From contig CAYXTP010000003.1 of assembly GCA_964467985.1 (NCBI GenBank), positions 124,001 through 188,000 of the forward strand: DNA of 64,000 nt, in the 5' to 3' direction. The notes beneath the pieces are model-generated. The model worked only from the letters and a program-made list of their open reading frames with translations. It did no database searches and was not told the origin of the DNA. Position 1 is the first letter of the stretch. Each line of letters begins with the position of its first letter. Shown one piece after another: positions 8,750 to 16,394 of this stretch. The position numbers and the translations under genes are program-made. The stretch comes from GCA-2720975 sp964467985. GTDB taxonomy: Bacteria > Planctomycetota > UBA1135 > GCA-002686595.

Positions 8750-10434
8750 CGCGACCGGATCCCTTCACAGCTCTGGGGCCCCTGCCCAAGCGCACTAACA
8801 CCGCTACCTTCCTCGCCGCCAGCGCCAACGCCTGGCCGGAGCGCGAAGCGGTGATCGAAGCCAAGGGCAACAAGCGCATCACCTTCGCTCAGTTGGAACA
8901 ACGCGCCAACCACATGGCCGCCGGACTGCGCGAAGCCGGTATCGAGTTCGGCGACCGGGTGTGCGTGTTCGTTCCCGCGAGCATTGAATTCGTCGCCCTG
9001 ACCTTTGCCCTGTTCAAGTTGGGCGCCGTGCCCGTGTTGGCGGACCCGGGCATGGGCAGGAAGCGCCTGCTCGAGTGTGTACAACGTATCCAACCGCGGG
9101 GGCTCATCGGCGTGGCTAAGGCCTTGGCCGCGCGACGCTTGTTCCCGGCCGCTTTTGAGAGCGTCGAGGTCACCGTGTCCGTGGGCCGCAGCTTGCTGCT
9201 TGGGGGCCGAGCCCTGGCCGCAGTTGAGTCCAACGGGGCGAAGCTCCAGGGTGACGACTTGGGTCTGCCCGCCGACACGGCGGCAAGCGACGAAGCCGCC
9301 ATCCTGTTCACCTCGGGCAGTACAGGACCACCCAAGGGTGTGCTCTACACCCATGGCATGTTCCACGCCCAGGTGCTGGCACTGAAAGCGCTCTACGGCT
9401 TTGAAGCGGGGGATGTGGACCTGGCCTGCTTCCCGCTCTTCGCCCTGTTTGATGTCGCCTTCGGCAGCACGAGTGTCTTCCCAGAGATGGACGTCTCCCG
9501 GCCCGCGGAGTGCGATCCGGCCAAGATCGTGCGCGCCGCGCAGGCCTATCAGACGACGAGTGCCTTTGGGTCGCCCGCCATTTGGAAACGCGTGGCCCCC
9601 TGGTGCATGGAACAAGGTCAACGCTTGGGACCCATCACCCGCATTCTTGTTGCGGGCGCGCCAGTGGGTCCCGACCTGATCCGCGCCCTGCACGCCATCC
9701 TGCCCCTGGAAGGCGACGTGCACACGCCCTACGGCGCGACCGAGTGCCTGCCGGTGGCTTCGATTGCAGGGCGCACGGTGGTGCCCTACTTGGAAGGTCC
9801 GATTCAATCTGGACGAGGCACGTGCGTGGGCCGGGTGGCCCCTGGAATCGACCTGCGCCTGATCGCCATTGAGGACGGCCCCATTGAAGCCTGGAGTCCA
9901 GAATTGGAAGTCGCCCCGGGTGAGCTGGGTGAGATTGTCGTGCGCGGCCCGGTCGTCACGGCTCACTATGTGGGTCAACCCGAGTACGACGCCCTGGCCA
10001 AGATCCCGGGCGAGCAGGGCGAGCACTGGCATCGATTGGGCGACCTGGGTTACCTGGACTCCGACTCGCGCCTGTGGTTCTGCGGTCGTAAGGGCCATCG
10101 TTTGCACACCAGCGAGGGCGTGCGTCCGACGGTGCCCGTAGAGAACATCTACAACACTCACCCGCGTGTTGTGCGCACCGCTCTTGTGGGCATCGGGCGT
10201 GAGGGTGAGCAGCAAGCGGTTCTCTGCGTCCAACCCACAGCCGGTGCCATGCCCAAGGGCAAGGCCATGACCTTGGGCTTCAAGAACCAGCTCAAGGAAA
10301 TCGGCCGCAAGCACCAGCCGACAGCCAGCGTGGAGTCGTTCCTGTTCCACCCCGACTTTCCCGTGGATCCCCGGCACAACGCCAAGATCGAACGGGAGCA
10401 ACTACAAGCGTGGGCGAGCGAGCAATTGCTGTGA
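8746..10434 (+). CDS. oleC: OleC-like AMP-dependent ligase (beta-lactone synthetase)
   Basis: 562 residues, GTG start overlapping oleB. It belongs to the acyl-CoA synthetase/AMP-binding superfamily, with the P-loop-like LFTSGSTGPPKGVLYTHG at about residue 187 and PYGATECLP as the A5 motif. In the ole pathway it closes the 2-alkyl-3-hydroxy acid to a beta-lactone using ATP. The length fits OleC. It sits between oleB and oleD in the standard order. Confidence 0.87.
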   Translation: MTRPDPFTALGPLPKRTNTATFLAASANAWPEREAVIEAKGNKRITFAQLEQRANHMAAGLREAGIEFGDRVCVFVPASIEFVALTFALFKLGAVPVLADPGMGRKRLLECVQRIQPRGLIGVAKALAARRLFPAAFESVEVTVSVGRSLLLGGRALAAVESNGAKLQGDDLGLPADTAASDEAAILFTSGSTGPPKGVLYTHGMFHAQVLALKALYGFEAGDVDLACFPLFALFDVAFGSTSVFPEMDVSRPAECDPAKIVRAAQAYQTTSAFGSPAIWKRVAPWCMEQGQRLGPITRILVAGAPVGPDLIRALHAILPLEGDVHTPYGATECLPVASIAGRTVVPYLEGPIQSGRGTCVGRVAPGIDLRLIAIEDGPIEAWSPELEVAPGELGEIVVRGPVVTAHYVGQPEYDALAKIPGEQGEHWHRLGDLGYLDSDSRLWFCGRKGHRLHTSEGVRPTVPVENIYNTHPRVVRTALVGIGREGEQQAVLCVQPTAGAMPKGKAMTLGFKNQLKEIGRKHQPTASVESFLFHPDFPVDPRHNAKIEREQLQAWASEQLL

Positions 10435-11423
10435 AGGTCGCGGTCACGGGGGGCGGTGGATTTCTCGGCCAACGCATCGTGGAGATGCTGCGGGAGGAGG
10501 GCAGCGAGGTGGTCTCGATCTCGCGCGGGCACTACCCCGAACTGGAGGCTCTGGGGGTCGAATGCCGACGTGCGGACCTCACGAACGAGGCAGCCTTGGC
10601 GACGGCCTTGGCGGGAGCGGACGCGGTCATCCACGTGGCAGCCAAGGCGGGTTTCTGGGGCAAGCGGGAGGACTTCATGGCGGCCAATCTGCGGGGGACC
10701 GAAACCCTCTTGGCGGCTTGCGCTCAGCACGGCATCGGACGGCTGGTGTATACATCTTCGCCGAGTGTGTGCTTCGACGGTCGCGACCACCTGCGGGCGA
10801 CGAATGACTTACCCCGAGCGACGCGCTTCCTGTCCCCCTATCCGGAGAGCAAGGCTCTGGCCGAGCAAAGCGTCCTGGCAGCCAACTCCGCGCAGTTGTC
10901 CACTGTTGCCCTGCGGCCCCACTTGATCTTCGGCCCGCGCGATCCGCACATCATCCCCCGCCTGCTGGAGCGGGCCGCTCAAGGGCGACTGATCCGCGTC
11001 GGTGACGGACGCAACGAAGTCAGCCTGACCCATGTTGACAACGCCGCCTGGGCCCACGTGTGTGCGTTGCGCGCACTGGAACCGAACGCCGCTTGCGCGG
11101 GCCAGGCCTACTTCGTTGGCAACCGCGAGCCCGTGCTGCTTTGGGATTGGATCGACGGCCTGTTGCAAGCCCTCGGGTACCCGGCCGTGCAGCGCAGGCT
11201 GCCCTTGGGAATAGCGCGCGCCCTGGGACTCGCTTGCGAAGCGGCTTGGACCCTGCTGCCGCTCAAGGGCGAACCCCCCATGACGAGGTTTGTGGCCCTG
11301 CAACTGGCGCGCTCGCACTCCTATGACATGGGCCCCGTCGAGCGCGATCTCGGTTACGAAGAGCGGCTCGACATGGCTGCCGCCACGGCGAACCTGATCG
11401 AGGACTTGAAGCAGAACGCCTAG
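10431..11423 (+). CDS. oleD: OleD-like NAD(P)-dependent 2-alkyl-3-ketoacid reductase
   Basis: 330 residues from the GTG at 10431, chosen because it makes a GTGA overlap with oleC and sits directly before the Rossmann motif VAVTGGGGFLGQ; an upstream GTG at 10410 would add seven residues. It is an extended short-chain dehydrogenase/3-beta-HSD family protein with the catalytic YPESK. OleD reduces the beta-keto acid made by OleA to the beta-hydroxy acid used by OleC. Its stop codon overlaps the convergent alkA stop (shared CTAG). Confidence 0.87.
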   Translation: MKVAVTGGGGFLGQRIVEMLREEGSEVVSISRGHYPELEALGVECRRADLTNEAALATALAGADAVIHVAAKAGFWGKREDFMAANLRGTETLLAACAQHGIGRLVYTSSPSVCFDGRDHLRATNDLPRATRFLSPYPESKALAEQSVLAANSAQLSTVALRPHLIFGPRDPHIIPRLLERAAQGRLIRVGDGRNEVSLTHVDNAAWAHVCALRALEPNAACAGQAYFVGNREPVLLWDWIDGLLQALGYPAVQRRLPLGIARALGLACEAAWTLLPLKGEPPMTRFVALQLARSHSYDMGPVERDLGYEERLDMAAATANLIEDLKQNA

Positions 11424-12085
11424 GGCGAAGTCAGGCGCCAGAGGACCCAGCTGGCCATGGAACGCAGGGGCGCCCAGACTTCTGCCCGCTCTTCCAGTTG
11501 CTTGGGCGTCGGCCTCTCCTTCAAGCCGTCGAGGATGCGCAGGCCTTCCTGCAAGCCCAGGTCCCCGCCCGCCATCACGTCCTGGCGTCCGAGTCGAAAG
11601 AGCAGGAACATCTGCGCGGACCAGACGCCGATCCCGCGCACCTGGGTCAGGATCTCGACGACCTCTTGATCGGGACGACGTCCGATGGACCGCAAACCCA
11701 AGCTGCCGTCCAGGGTCTTCTCGGCCAGGTCCTTGATGGCCGCGGTCTTGGCGCGCGACAAACCCGCAGCCCGCAATTGCACTTCGGGCAGGGCTAGGAT
11801 CTGGGGCGGGGTCGGGAATCGGGGACCGGGGCTCAGGGCACGCACGCGGCCGTGGATGGTGCTGGCCGCCTTGACCGCCAGCTGCTGGTGCACGATGGCC
11901 TTGGCCAGGGAGTGAAAGTGGGAACCGGTGTCCGCCGCCACCGGAAAGGCCGGGAATGGGGGCACCTTGGACATGGCCCTGGCCAACACCGGATCCCGGC
12001 GGCGTAGCGCGCGCACCTGTGTCGGCGTAGGTGGGCCGCTGCTGAAGGCCGGGGACTTGCTTCTTGAAGAGGTCATCGTGGTCAC
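11420..12085 (-). CDS. DNA-3-methyladenine glycosylase II, AlkA-like HhH-GPD
   Basis: 221 residues. The helix-hairpin-helix VRGIGVWSAQMFLLF at about residue 150 is followed by the catalytic Asp in MAGGDLGLQEG, as in AlkA and yeast Mag1. It would excise alkylated purines for base excision repair. It lacks the N-terminal AlkA domain of the E. coli enzyme, which is common for the short bacterial type. Convergent with oleD and sharing the CTAG stop bases. Confidence 0.88.
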   Translation of the reverse strand: MTTMTSSRSKSPAFSSGPPTPTQVRALRRRDPVLARAMSKVPPFPAFPVAADTGSHFHSLAKAIVHQQLAVKAASTIHGRVRALSPGPRFPTPPQILALPEVQLRAAGLSRAKTAAIKDLAEKTLDGSLGLRSIGRRPDQEVVEILTQVRGIGVWSAQMFLLFRLGRQDVMAGGDLGLQEGLRILDGLKERPTPKQLEERAEVWAPLRSMASWVLWRLTSP

Positions 12086-12299
12086 CGTGCTCGAGCTGGC
12101 TCGGCCAGTCTAGGACCTGAGAATCGATCGCGGCGATCTCGCCTGGACAGAGGATTGTCGGGGCCAGACTTCAGTTGCCCAGCGGGCCCCGCTACATTGA
12201 GCCCAGAGGGCAGGCTGGGACCCCCCATTTCCCCGGCCGAGACCTCTGGCCCTGCCTTTTCAAAACCGACCCTGAACTTCAGGGGAATCTGCTCCAACC

Positions 12300-14507
12300 A
12301 TGATGGCAACCACCCGGCAAGATGCGATCCGCACCATCTCGTCCGAGCTCCTGTGGGACTTGGAAATCGACGGACAAGAAAACGACAGCCAGCTCCCGGA
12401 GTGTTTCGGGAAGTACGTATTCAACGATCAGGTTCAACGGCAACGTCTGCCCAAGCCGGTCTACTCGGCCCTGCGCAAGACGATTGAAACGGGCGCACCC
12501 CTCGACCCCGAGGTAGCCGATTCCGTCGCTGCGGCCATGAAGGACTGGGCTGTGGAGCACGGAGCGACGCACTACACCCACTGGTTCCAGCCCATGACGG
12601 GCTCTACGGCGGAGAAGCACGACTCGTTCCTCAACCCGACCGACGACGGAGGGGCGATCTTCGAATTCTCCGGCAGGGAACTCTCCCAGGGCGAGCCCGA
12701 TGCCAGTTCCTTCCCCACCGGAGGACTGCGGGCCACCTTCGAGGCCCGCGGCTACACGGCCTGGGATCCCACCTCACCCGCTTTCCTGCGCAAGTTTGCG
12801 GGTGGCGCGACGCTGACGATTCCCACCGCCTTCTGCTCGTGGACCGGCGAGGCCCTCGACAAGAAGACGCCGCTGCTGCGTTCCTGCGAAGCGCTCTCCA
12901 CCTCGGCCGTGCGCCTGCTGAACCTGATCGGCGAGAACCACGTAACGCGTGTGATGCCCAGCGCGGGCACGGAGCAGGAGTACTTCCTGATCGACCGCCA
13001 GTTCTACCGCATGCGCCCTGACCTGGTGGCCTGTGGGCGCACCCTGTTTGGCGCCCGGCCGTTCAAGGGCCAGGAGTTTGACGACCACTACTTCGGCAAC
13101 ATCAGTCAACGTGTCCTGCGCTACATGCACGACATGGAGAACGAGCTGTGGATGCTGGGTGTGCCAGCCAAGACCCGCCACAACGAAGTGGCCCCCTCGC
13201 AGTTCGAATTGGCGCCCGTGTATTCCAGCGTCTCGGTCTCCACAGACCAGAACATGCTGACCATGGACGTCATCAAGGAGGTTGCGGAACGCCACGGGCT
13301 GACGGCCCTCTTGCACGAGAAGCCCTTTGCTCGCCTGAACGGTAGTGGCAAGCACCTGAACTGGTCGCTGGGCGACAACATGGGCAAGAACCTGCTCAAC
13401 CCGGGCAGCACTCCCCATGAGAACCTGCGCTTCATCCTGACCTTGACCGCGATTGTGCGCGGTGTGGATCTGCACCAGGACATGCTGCGCGCTTCCATCG
13501 CCTCGGCGGGCAACGATCACCGTCTGGGTGCCAACGAAGCGCCGCCGGCCATCATCTCCATCTTTGTGGGACAGCAGCTCGAGGAGATCGTGCACTCGAT
13601 CATCGAAGGTCGCCATCCCAACAATGGGGCACAGGCGGAGACGATCCGCCTGGGTGTCACTGCCCTGCCGGAACTGCCGCGCGACATTTCGGATCGCAAC
13701 CGGACTTCGCCTTTTGCATTCACGGGCAACAAGTTCGAGTTCCGTGCCGTGGCCTCGAGCCAATCGGTGGCCTACCCCGCTGCCTTCATCAATCTGATCG
13801 TGGCCGAGTCCATGGATTACTTGGCGGACCAGATCGAGGCCAAAGGTGGCCCCTCAACGGAGAACATCCAGGCTGTCGTGCGGGAGGTGCTCGCCGCGCA
13901 TCAACGGATCCTGTTCTCTGGGGACAACTACTCCGACGAATGGCGTGAAGAGGCCGCGCGGCGCGGCTTGCACAATCGTCCGGGAACTCCCGAGGCCCTG
14001 TCTGACTGGACCAGCGAGGCCAACCTCTCCTTGTACGAACGCTATGGCGTGTTCTCCCGGGGCGAGGCCCTTTCGCGGCTCAGCGTGCAGATGGAGACCT
14101 ACACCAACAAGGTCAATGTGGAAGCGATCGCCACGCGCGACATCGCCATGACCATGATCCTGCCCGCAGCCATGACGTACCAACGGACCCTGGCCGATTC
14201 GGTTGCTGCGACAGAGAGTGCACTGGGAACCCTGATCGATCCTTTGGAGCTCAAGCCTCAACGCGAAGTGTTGACCTTGACCAGCTCGCAGATTGCAGAC
14301 ATGAAACGCGCCATCGACAACCTGCTGGCGATTCAAGAAGAGCTTGAAGAGAGCGAATTGGGCGAGATCGAAAAGGCCCACGCCTACCACGATCGAGTTG
14401 TACCCGCCATGGACGCGGTCCGCGATCGCTGTGATCTCCTGGAGCGTTTGGTCGGCGATAGCCTCTGGCCGCTGCCCAAGTACCGCGAGATGCTCTTCAT
14501 CCACTAG
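12300..14507 (+). CDS. glnN: glutamine synthetase type III
   Basis: 735 residues, the length of GSIII rather than GSI (about 470). Seen motifs include the GSIII-type VEHGATHYTHWFQPMTG near residue 82 and the ATP/metal region EKPFARLNGSGKHLNWSLG at about 340, then ANEAPPAIISIF. It condenses ammonium and glutamate using ATP. Type III enzymes occur in Bacteroidetes, cyanobacteria and planctomycetes. An upstream ATG pair (12300 and 12303) gives the start. The 214 bases before it hold no gene; I could not fix a promoter there. Confidence 0.92.
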   Translation: MMATTRQDAIRTISSELLWDLEIDGQENDSQLPECFGKYVFNDQVQRQRLPKPVYSALRKTIETGAPLDPEVADSVAAAMKDWAVEHGATHYTHWFQPMTGSTAEKHDSFLNPTDDGGAIFEFSGRELSQGEPDASSFPTGGLRATFEARGYTAWDPTSPAFLRKFAGGATLTIPTAFCSWTGEALDKKTPLLRSCEALSTSAVRLLNLIGENHVTRVMPSAGTEQEYFLIDRQFYRMRPDLVACGRTLFGARPFKGQEFDDHYFGNISQRVLRYMHDMENELWMLGVPAKTRHNEVAPSQFELAPVYSSVSVSTDQNMLTMDVIKEVAERHGLTALLHEKPFARLNGSGKHLNWSLGDNMGKNLLNPGSTPHENLRFILTLTAIVRGVDLHQDMLRASIASAGNDHRLGANEAPPAIISIFVGQQLEEIVHSIIEGRHPNNGAQAETIRLGVTALPELPRDISDRNRTSPFAFTGNKFEFRAVASSQSVAYPAAFINLIVAESMDYLADQIEAKGGPSTENIQAVVREVLAAHQRILFSGDNYSDEWREEAARRGLHNRPGTPEALSDWTSEANLSLYERYGVFSRGEALSRLSVQMETYTNKVNVEAIATRDIAMTMILPAAMTYQRTLADSVAATESALGTLIDPLELKPQREVLTLTSSQIADMKRAIDNLLAIQEELEESELGEIEKAHAYHDRVVPAMDAVRDRCDLLERLVGDSLWPLPKYREMLFIH

Positions 14508-14582
14508 AGGGTCGCGCCGCGCCGCCCGGCGGGGAAACTCGCTGGGCCGGCAGTCCACTGTGCCTCCCGGTGGAGACGGGGA

Positions 14583-14659
14583 TGGTAGCGGTGACTGGAC
14601 TTGAACCAGTGACTCCAGGCTTATGAAGCCTGTGCTCTAACCAACTGAGCTACACCGCC
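14583..14659 (-). tRNA. tRNA-Met (CAT), elongator type, CCA encoded
   Basis: Full cloverleaf on the minus strand: acceptor GGCGGTG with CACCGCT, D-arm GCTC/GAGC, anticodon arm CAGGC-TTCATAA-GCCTG, T-arm ACTGG-TTCAAGT-CCAGT, discriminator A and encoded CCA. Anticodon CAT. The anticodon stem lacks the three G:C pairs of initiator tRNA, so it is an elongator Met tRNA; a lysidine-modified tRNA-Ile with the same anticodon cannot be excluded by eye. Confidence 0.93.
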
Positions 14660-14726
14660 GATTTGCGGGGCGAACTCTAGCCCCTGCCCCCGCCCAGGGT
14701 CAAGCAGACCCGGCGAGGCTTGCGAC

Positions 14727-15170
14727 TCAGTCCCCGTGCTCGGGTGCCGTGTTCACGACCTCGATGCCCCCACGCGCTACCGCAAACAGCAGACAAGCCG
14801 GGTTGCCTGGGCCTGATGGCGACTCGCAATCTCCCAAGGCCACGGGCGTGTGGGCCGACTGGGGTGGGTAGCGCAAGTAGGTGCCTTGGAGGAACTGCCC
14901 GAACTCATCCCGATAACCCCCAGCCAAGATGAGAACGTCCTCGAAGTCCAGATGACGGTGGGCAGGATAGCCGCAACCCGGCTCCATTCGAATCAAGACG
15001 CCCATCCCGCCCGTGCTGGGGGTACCCGGTATCAGCGGCTTCCAGTGAATGCCACTATGGCGCGTCTCGAGCCATTCGGTGTCATCCGAGCACGGCTGCA
15101 ACGTGCCCTGGACACCGAGCGCCACGACGACAGGCGGAAGTGCACGGTCATCTTGCATGTTGGAGGGCAT
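14727..15170 (-). CDS. cupin-fold protein, ChrR-like
   Basis: 147 residues if started at the ATG at 15170; a longer frame to 15260 begins in a basic, unlikely N-terminus, and an ATG at 15158 is also possible. The metal-binding cupin motif is clear: PAHRHLDFEDVLILAGGYRD followed by YPPQSAHTP. This matches the C-terminal domain of ChrR-type anti-sigma factors and stand-alone ChrR-like cupins, which bind Zn or another metal. No sigma factor gene is adjacent, so the partner and role are unknown. Confidence 0.75.
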   Translation of the reverse strand: MPSNMQDDRALPPVVVALGVQGTLQPCSDDTEWLETRHSGIHWKPLIPGTPSTGGMGVLIRMEPGCGYPAHRHLDFEDVLILAGGYRDEFGQFLQGTYLRYPPQSAHTPVALGDCESPSGPGNPACLLFAVARGGIEVVNTAPEHGD

Positions 15171-15389
15171 GTGACCCAATTCTACCGTGGAAATGTACCC
15201 AGGGGACCTGGCATGGGGGCGCCCCGGGTCCGGCCGTTTTTTTTTGGAATGCGGGTGCATCCCCCAGGAACTAGCTTATTCTCTGTATGGATGACTTCGG
15301 TCGTCCGTGACAGTGAGTTTCGGCAGGAGACGCTTGGTCTTGCGAGCGGCCTTGAGTCAGGGAAGCTTGCCGAGACTCCTCTCTCCCTC

Positions 15390-15421
15390 GGGCCGGTAGA
15401 GGTTTCCCCCTCTGCCGGCCC
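15390..15421 (-). terminator. GC-rich hairpin downstream of the Ppx/GppA gene
   Basis: A 13-bp inverted repeat (GGGCCGGTAGAGG with CCTCTGCCGGCCC, one G:T) lies 20 bases past the Ppx/GppA stop. No clear U-run follows on the minus strand, so it may be only a strong hairpin. Confidence 0.45.
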
Positions 15422-15440
15422 TCTTTCGTTCACTGCTGAT

Positions 15441-16394
15441 TCACTCGGGCGGGGATCCGCGCCGAAGCAACTCCAGCGCGACGCCGTGGCGCAATCCGAA
15501 GGAACTGATCAACGCGTGTCTCGCGCCGATACGCTCGAGGGCGAGTGCCAGGCAGACGAGGCCGGCGGGCAGGATCTGTGCGCGGTCATTCTCAATGGGC
15601 AAGTGCAAACGCTGCTCGATAGTCAACTCCAGGAGACGCCCGGCCCAAGCTCGCACTGCCGCGCTGCGGACGCGGGTGCCCTGCACCTGGGCGGGTTCGA
15701 AGCGCGCTAGCTTCTTTTCGAGGCACGCCAGATTGGCCGCGCTGCCACCGAGCAGAACAACCGGTCGGCAATCGCCGAGCCCTGCGTCAAGCTGGCGGAA
15801 CCCTCGCTCCGCATGCTCCCACAAGGCTGCCGCGCCGCCAGTCTCCTGCGGGGCCAGCGAGTCCACCTCGAAAAATTGCTCACTCAAGAGCAGAGCGCCC
15901 AAGGGAATCGACATTGCCTTCCCCTGCTGACCAATGGACACCTCTGTCGAACCGCCTCCCACATCGACGCTGATCCAGTCTTCCGGTCCCATTAGCCCTA
16001 GGGCGTGCCTGCCGAGGCGCGACTCCTCCGTGCCCGAGAGAATCTCGACCTGTAGCCCCAACTCCTGTGCACAAAGGCCCACAAAATACGCCGCATCATG
16101 GACCCTTCTCAACACCGCGGTTGCGGTGACACGCGTGTCCGCGGGGTTCACGGCCAGGGTCTCTGCCGTCTGCTTGAACTCGGTCAGGGCGGTAAGAGTG
16201 CGCTGCACTGCGGCCGGCGAGAGCAGCGGCGGATCATCGCTTCCGGCCGCTGAATCGCGCTGTCCGAGTCGAGTACTCACACAGCGCTCGGCAAGCACTT
16301 CCAGCCCTCCCCGGTCCGTCCTGCGCGCCACCAGCAACAGGGCCGTGTTAGTCCCCAAGTCGATCGCGGCAACCGGCCTAGAATTAGAATTCAC
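15441..16394 (-). CDS. Ppx/GppA-family exopolyphosphatase
   Basis: 317 residues from GTG. The actin-like fold signatures are visible: AAIDLGTNTALLLV (phosphate 1) near the start, DVGGGSTEVSIG (phosphate 2) at about residue 140, and an adenosine-type GGSAANLACLE at about 220. The family hydrolyses inorganic polyphosphate or the pentaphosphate of pppGpp. It is the short form, without the C-terminal HD domain. The start overlaps the stop of the upstream large membrane-anchored protein by GTGA. Confidence 0.85.
   Translation of the reverse strand: MNSNSRPVAAIDLGTNTALLLVARRTDRGGLEVLAERCVSTRLGQRDSAAGSDDPPLLSPAAVQRTLTALTEFKQTAETLAVNPADTRVTATAVLRRVHDAAYFVGLCAQELGLQVEILSGTEESRLGRHALGLMGPEDWISVDVGGGSTEVSIGQQGKAMSIPLGALLLSEQFFEVDSLAPQETGGAAALWEHAERGFRQLDAGLGDCRPVVLLGGSAANLACLEKKLARFEPAQVQGTRVRSAAVRAWAGRLLELTIEQRLHLPIENDRAQILPAGLVCLALALERIGARHALISSFGLRHGVALELLRRGSPPE

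Noticed and set aside
8674..10401. 575-residue open frame on the minus strand opposite oleC
   Set aside because: It runs antisense to a gene with clear AMP-ligase motifs, has no recognisable domains and reflects high-GC codon use.
14583..14659. Initiator tRNA-Met
   Set aside because: The anticodon stem lacks the three G:C pairs that mark initiator tRNAs.
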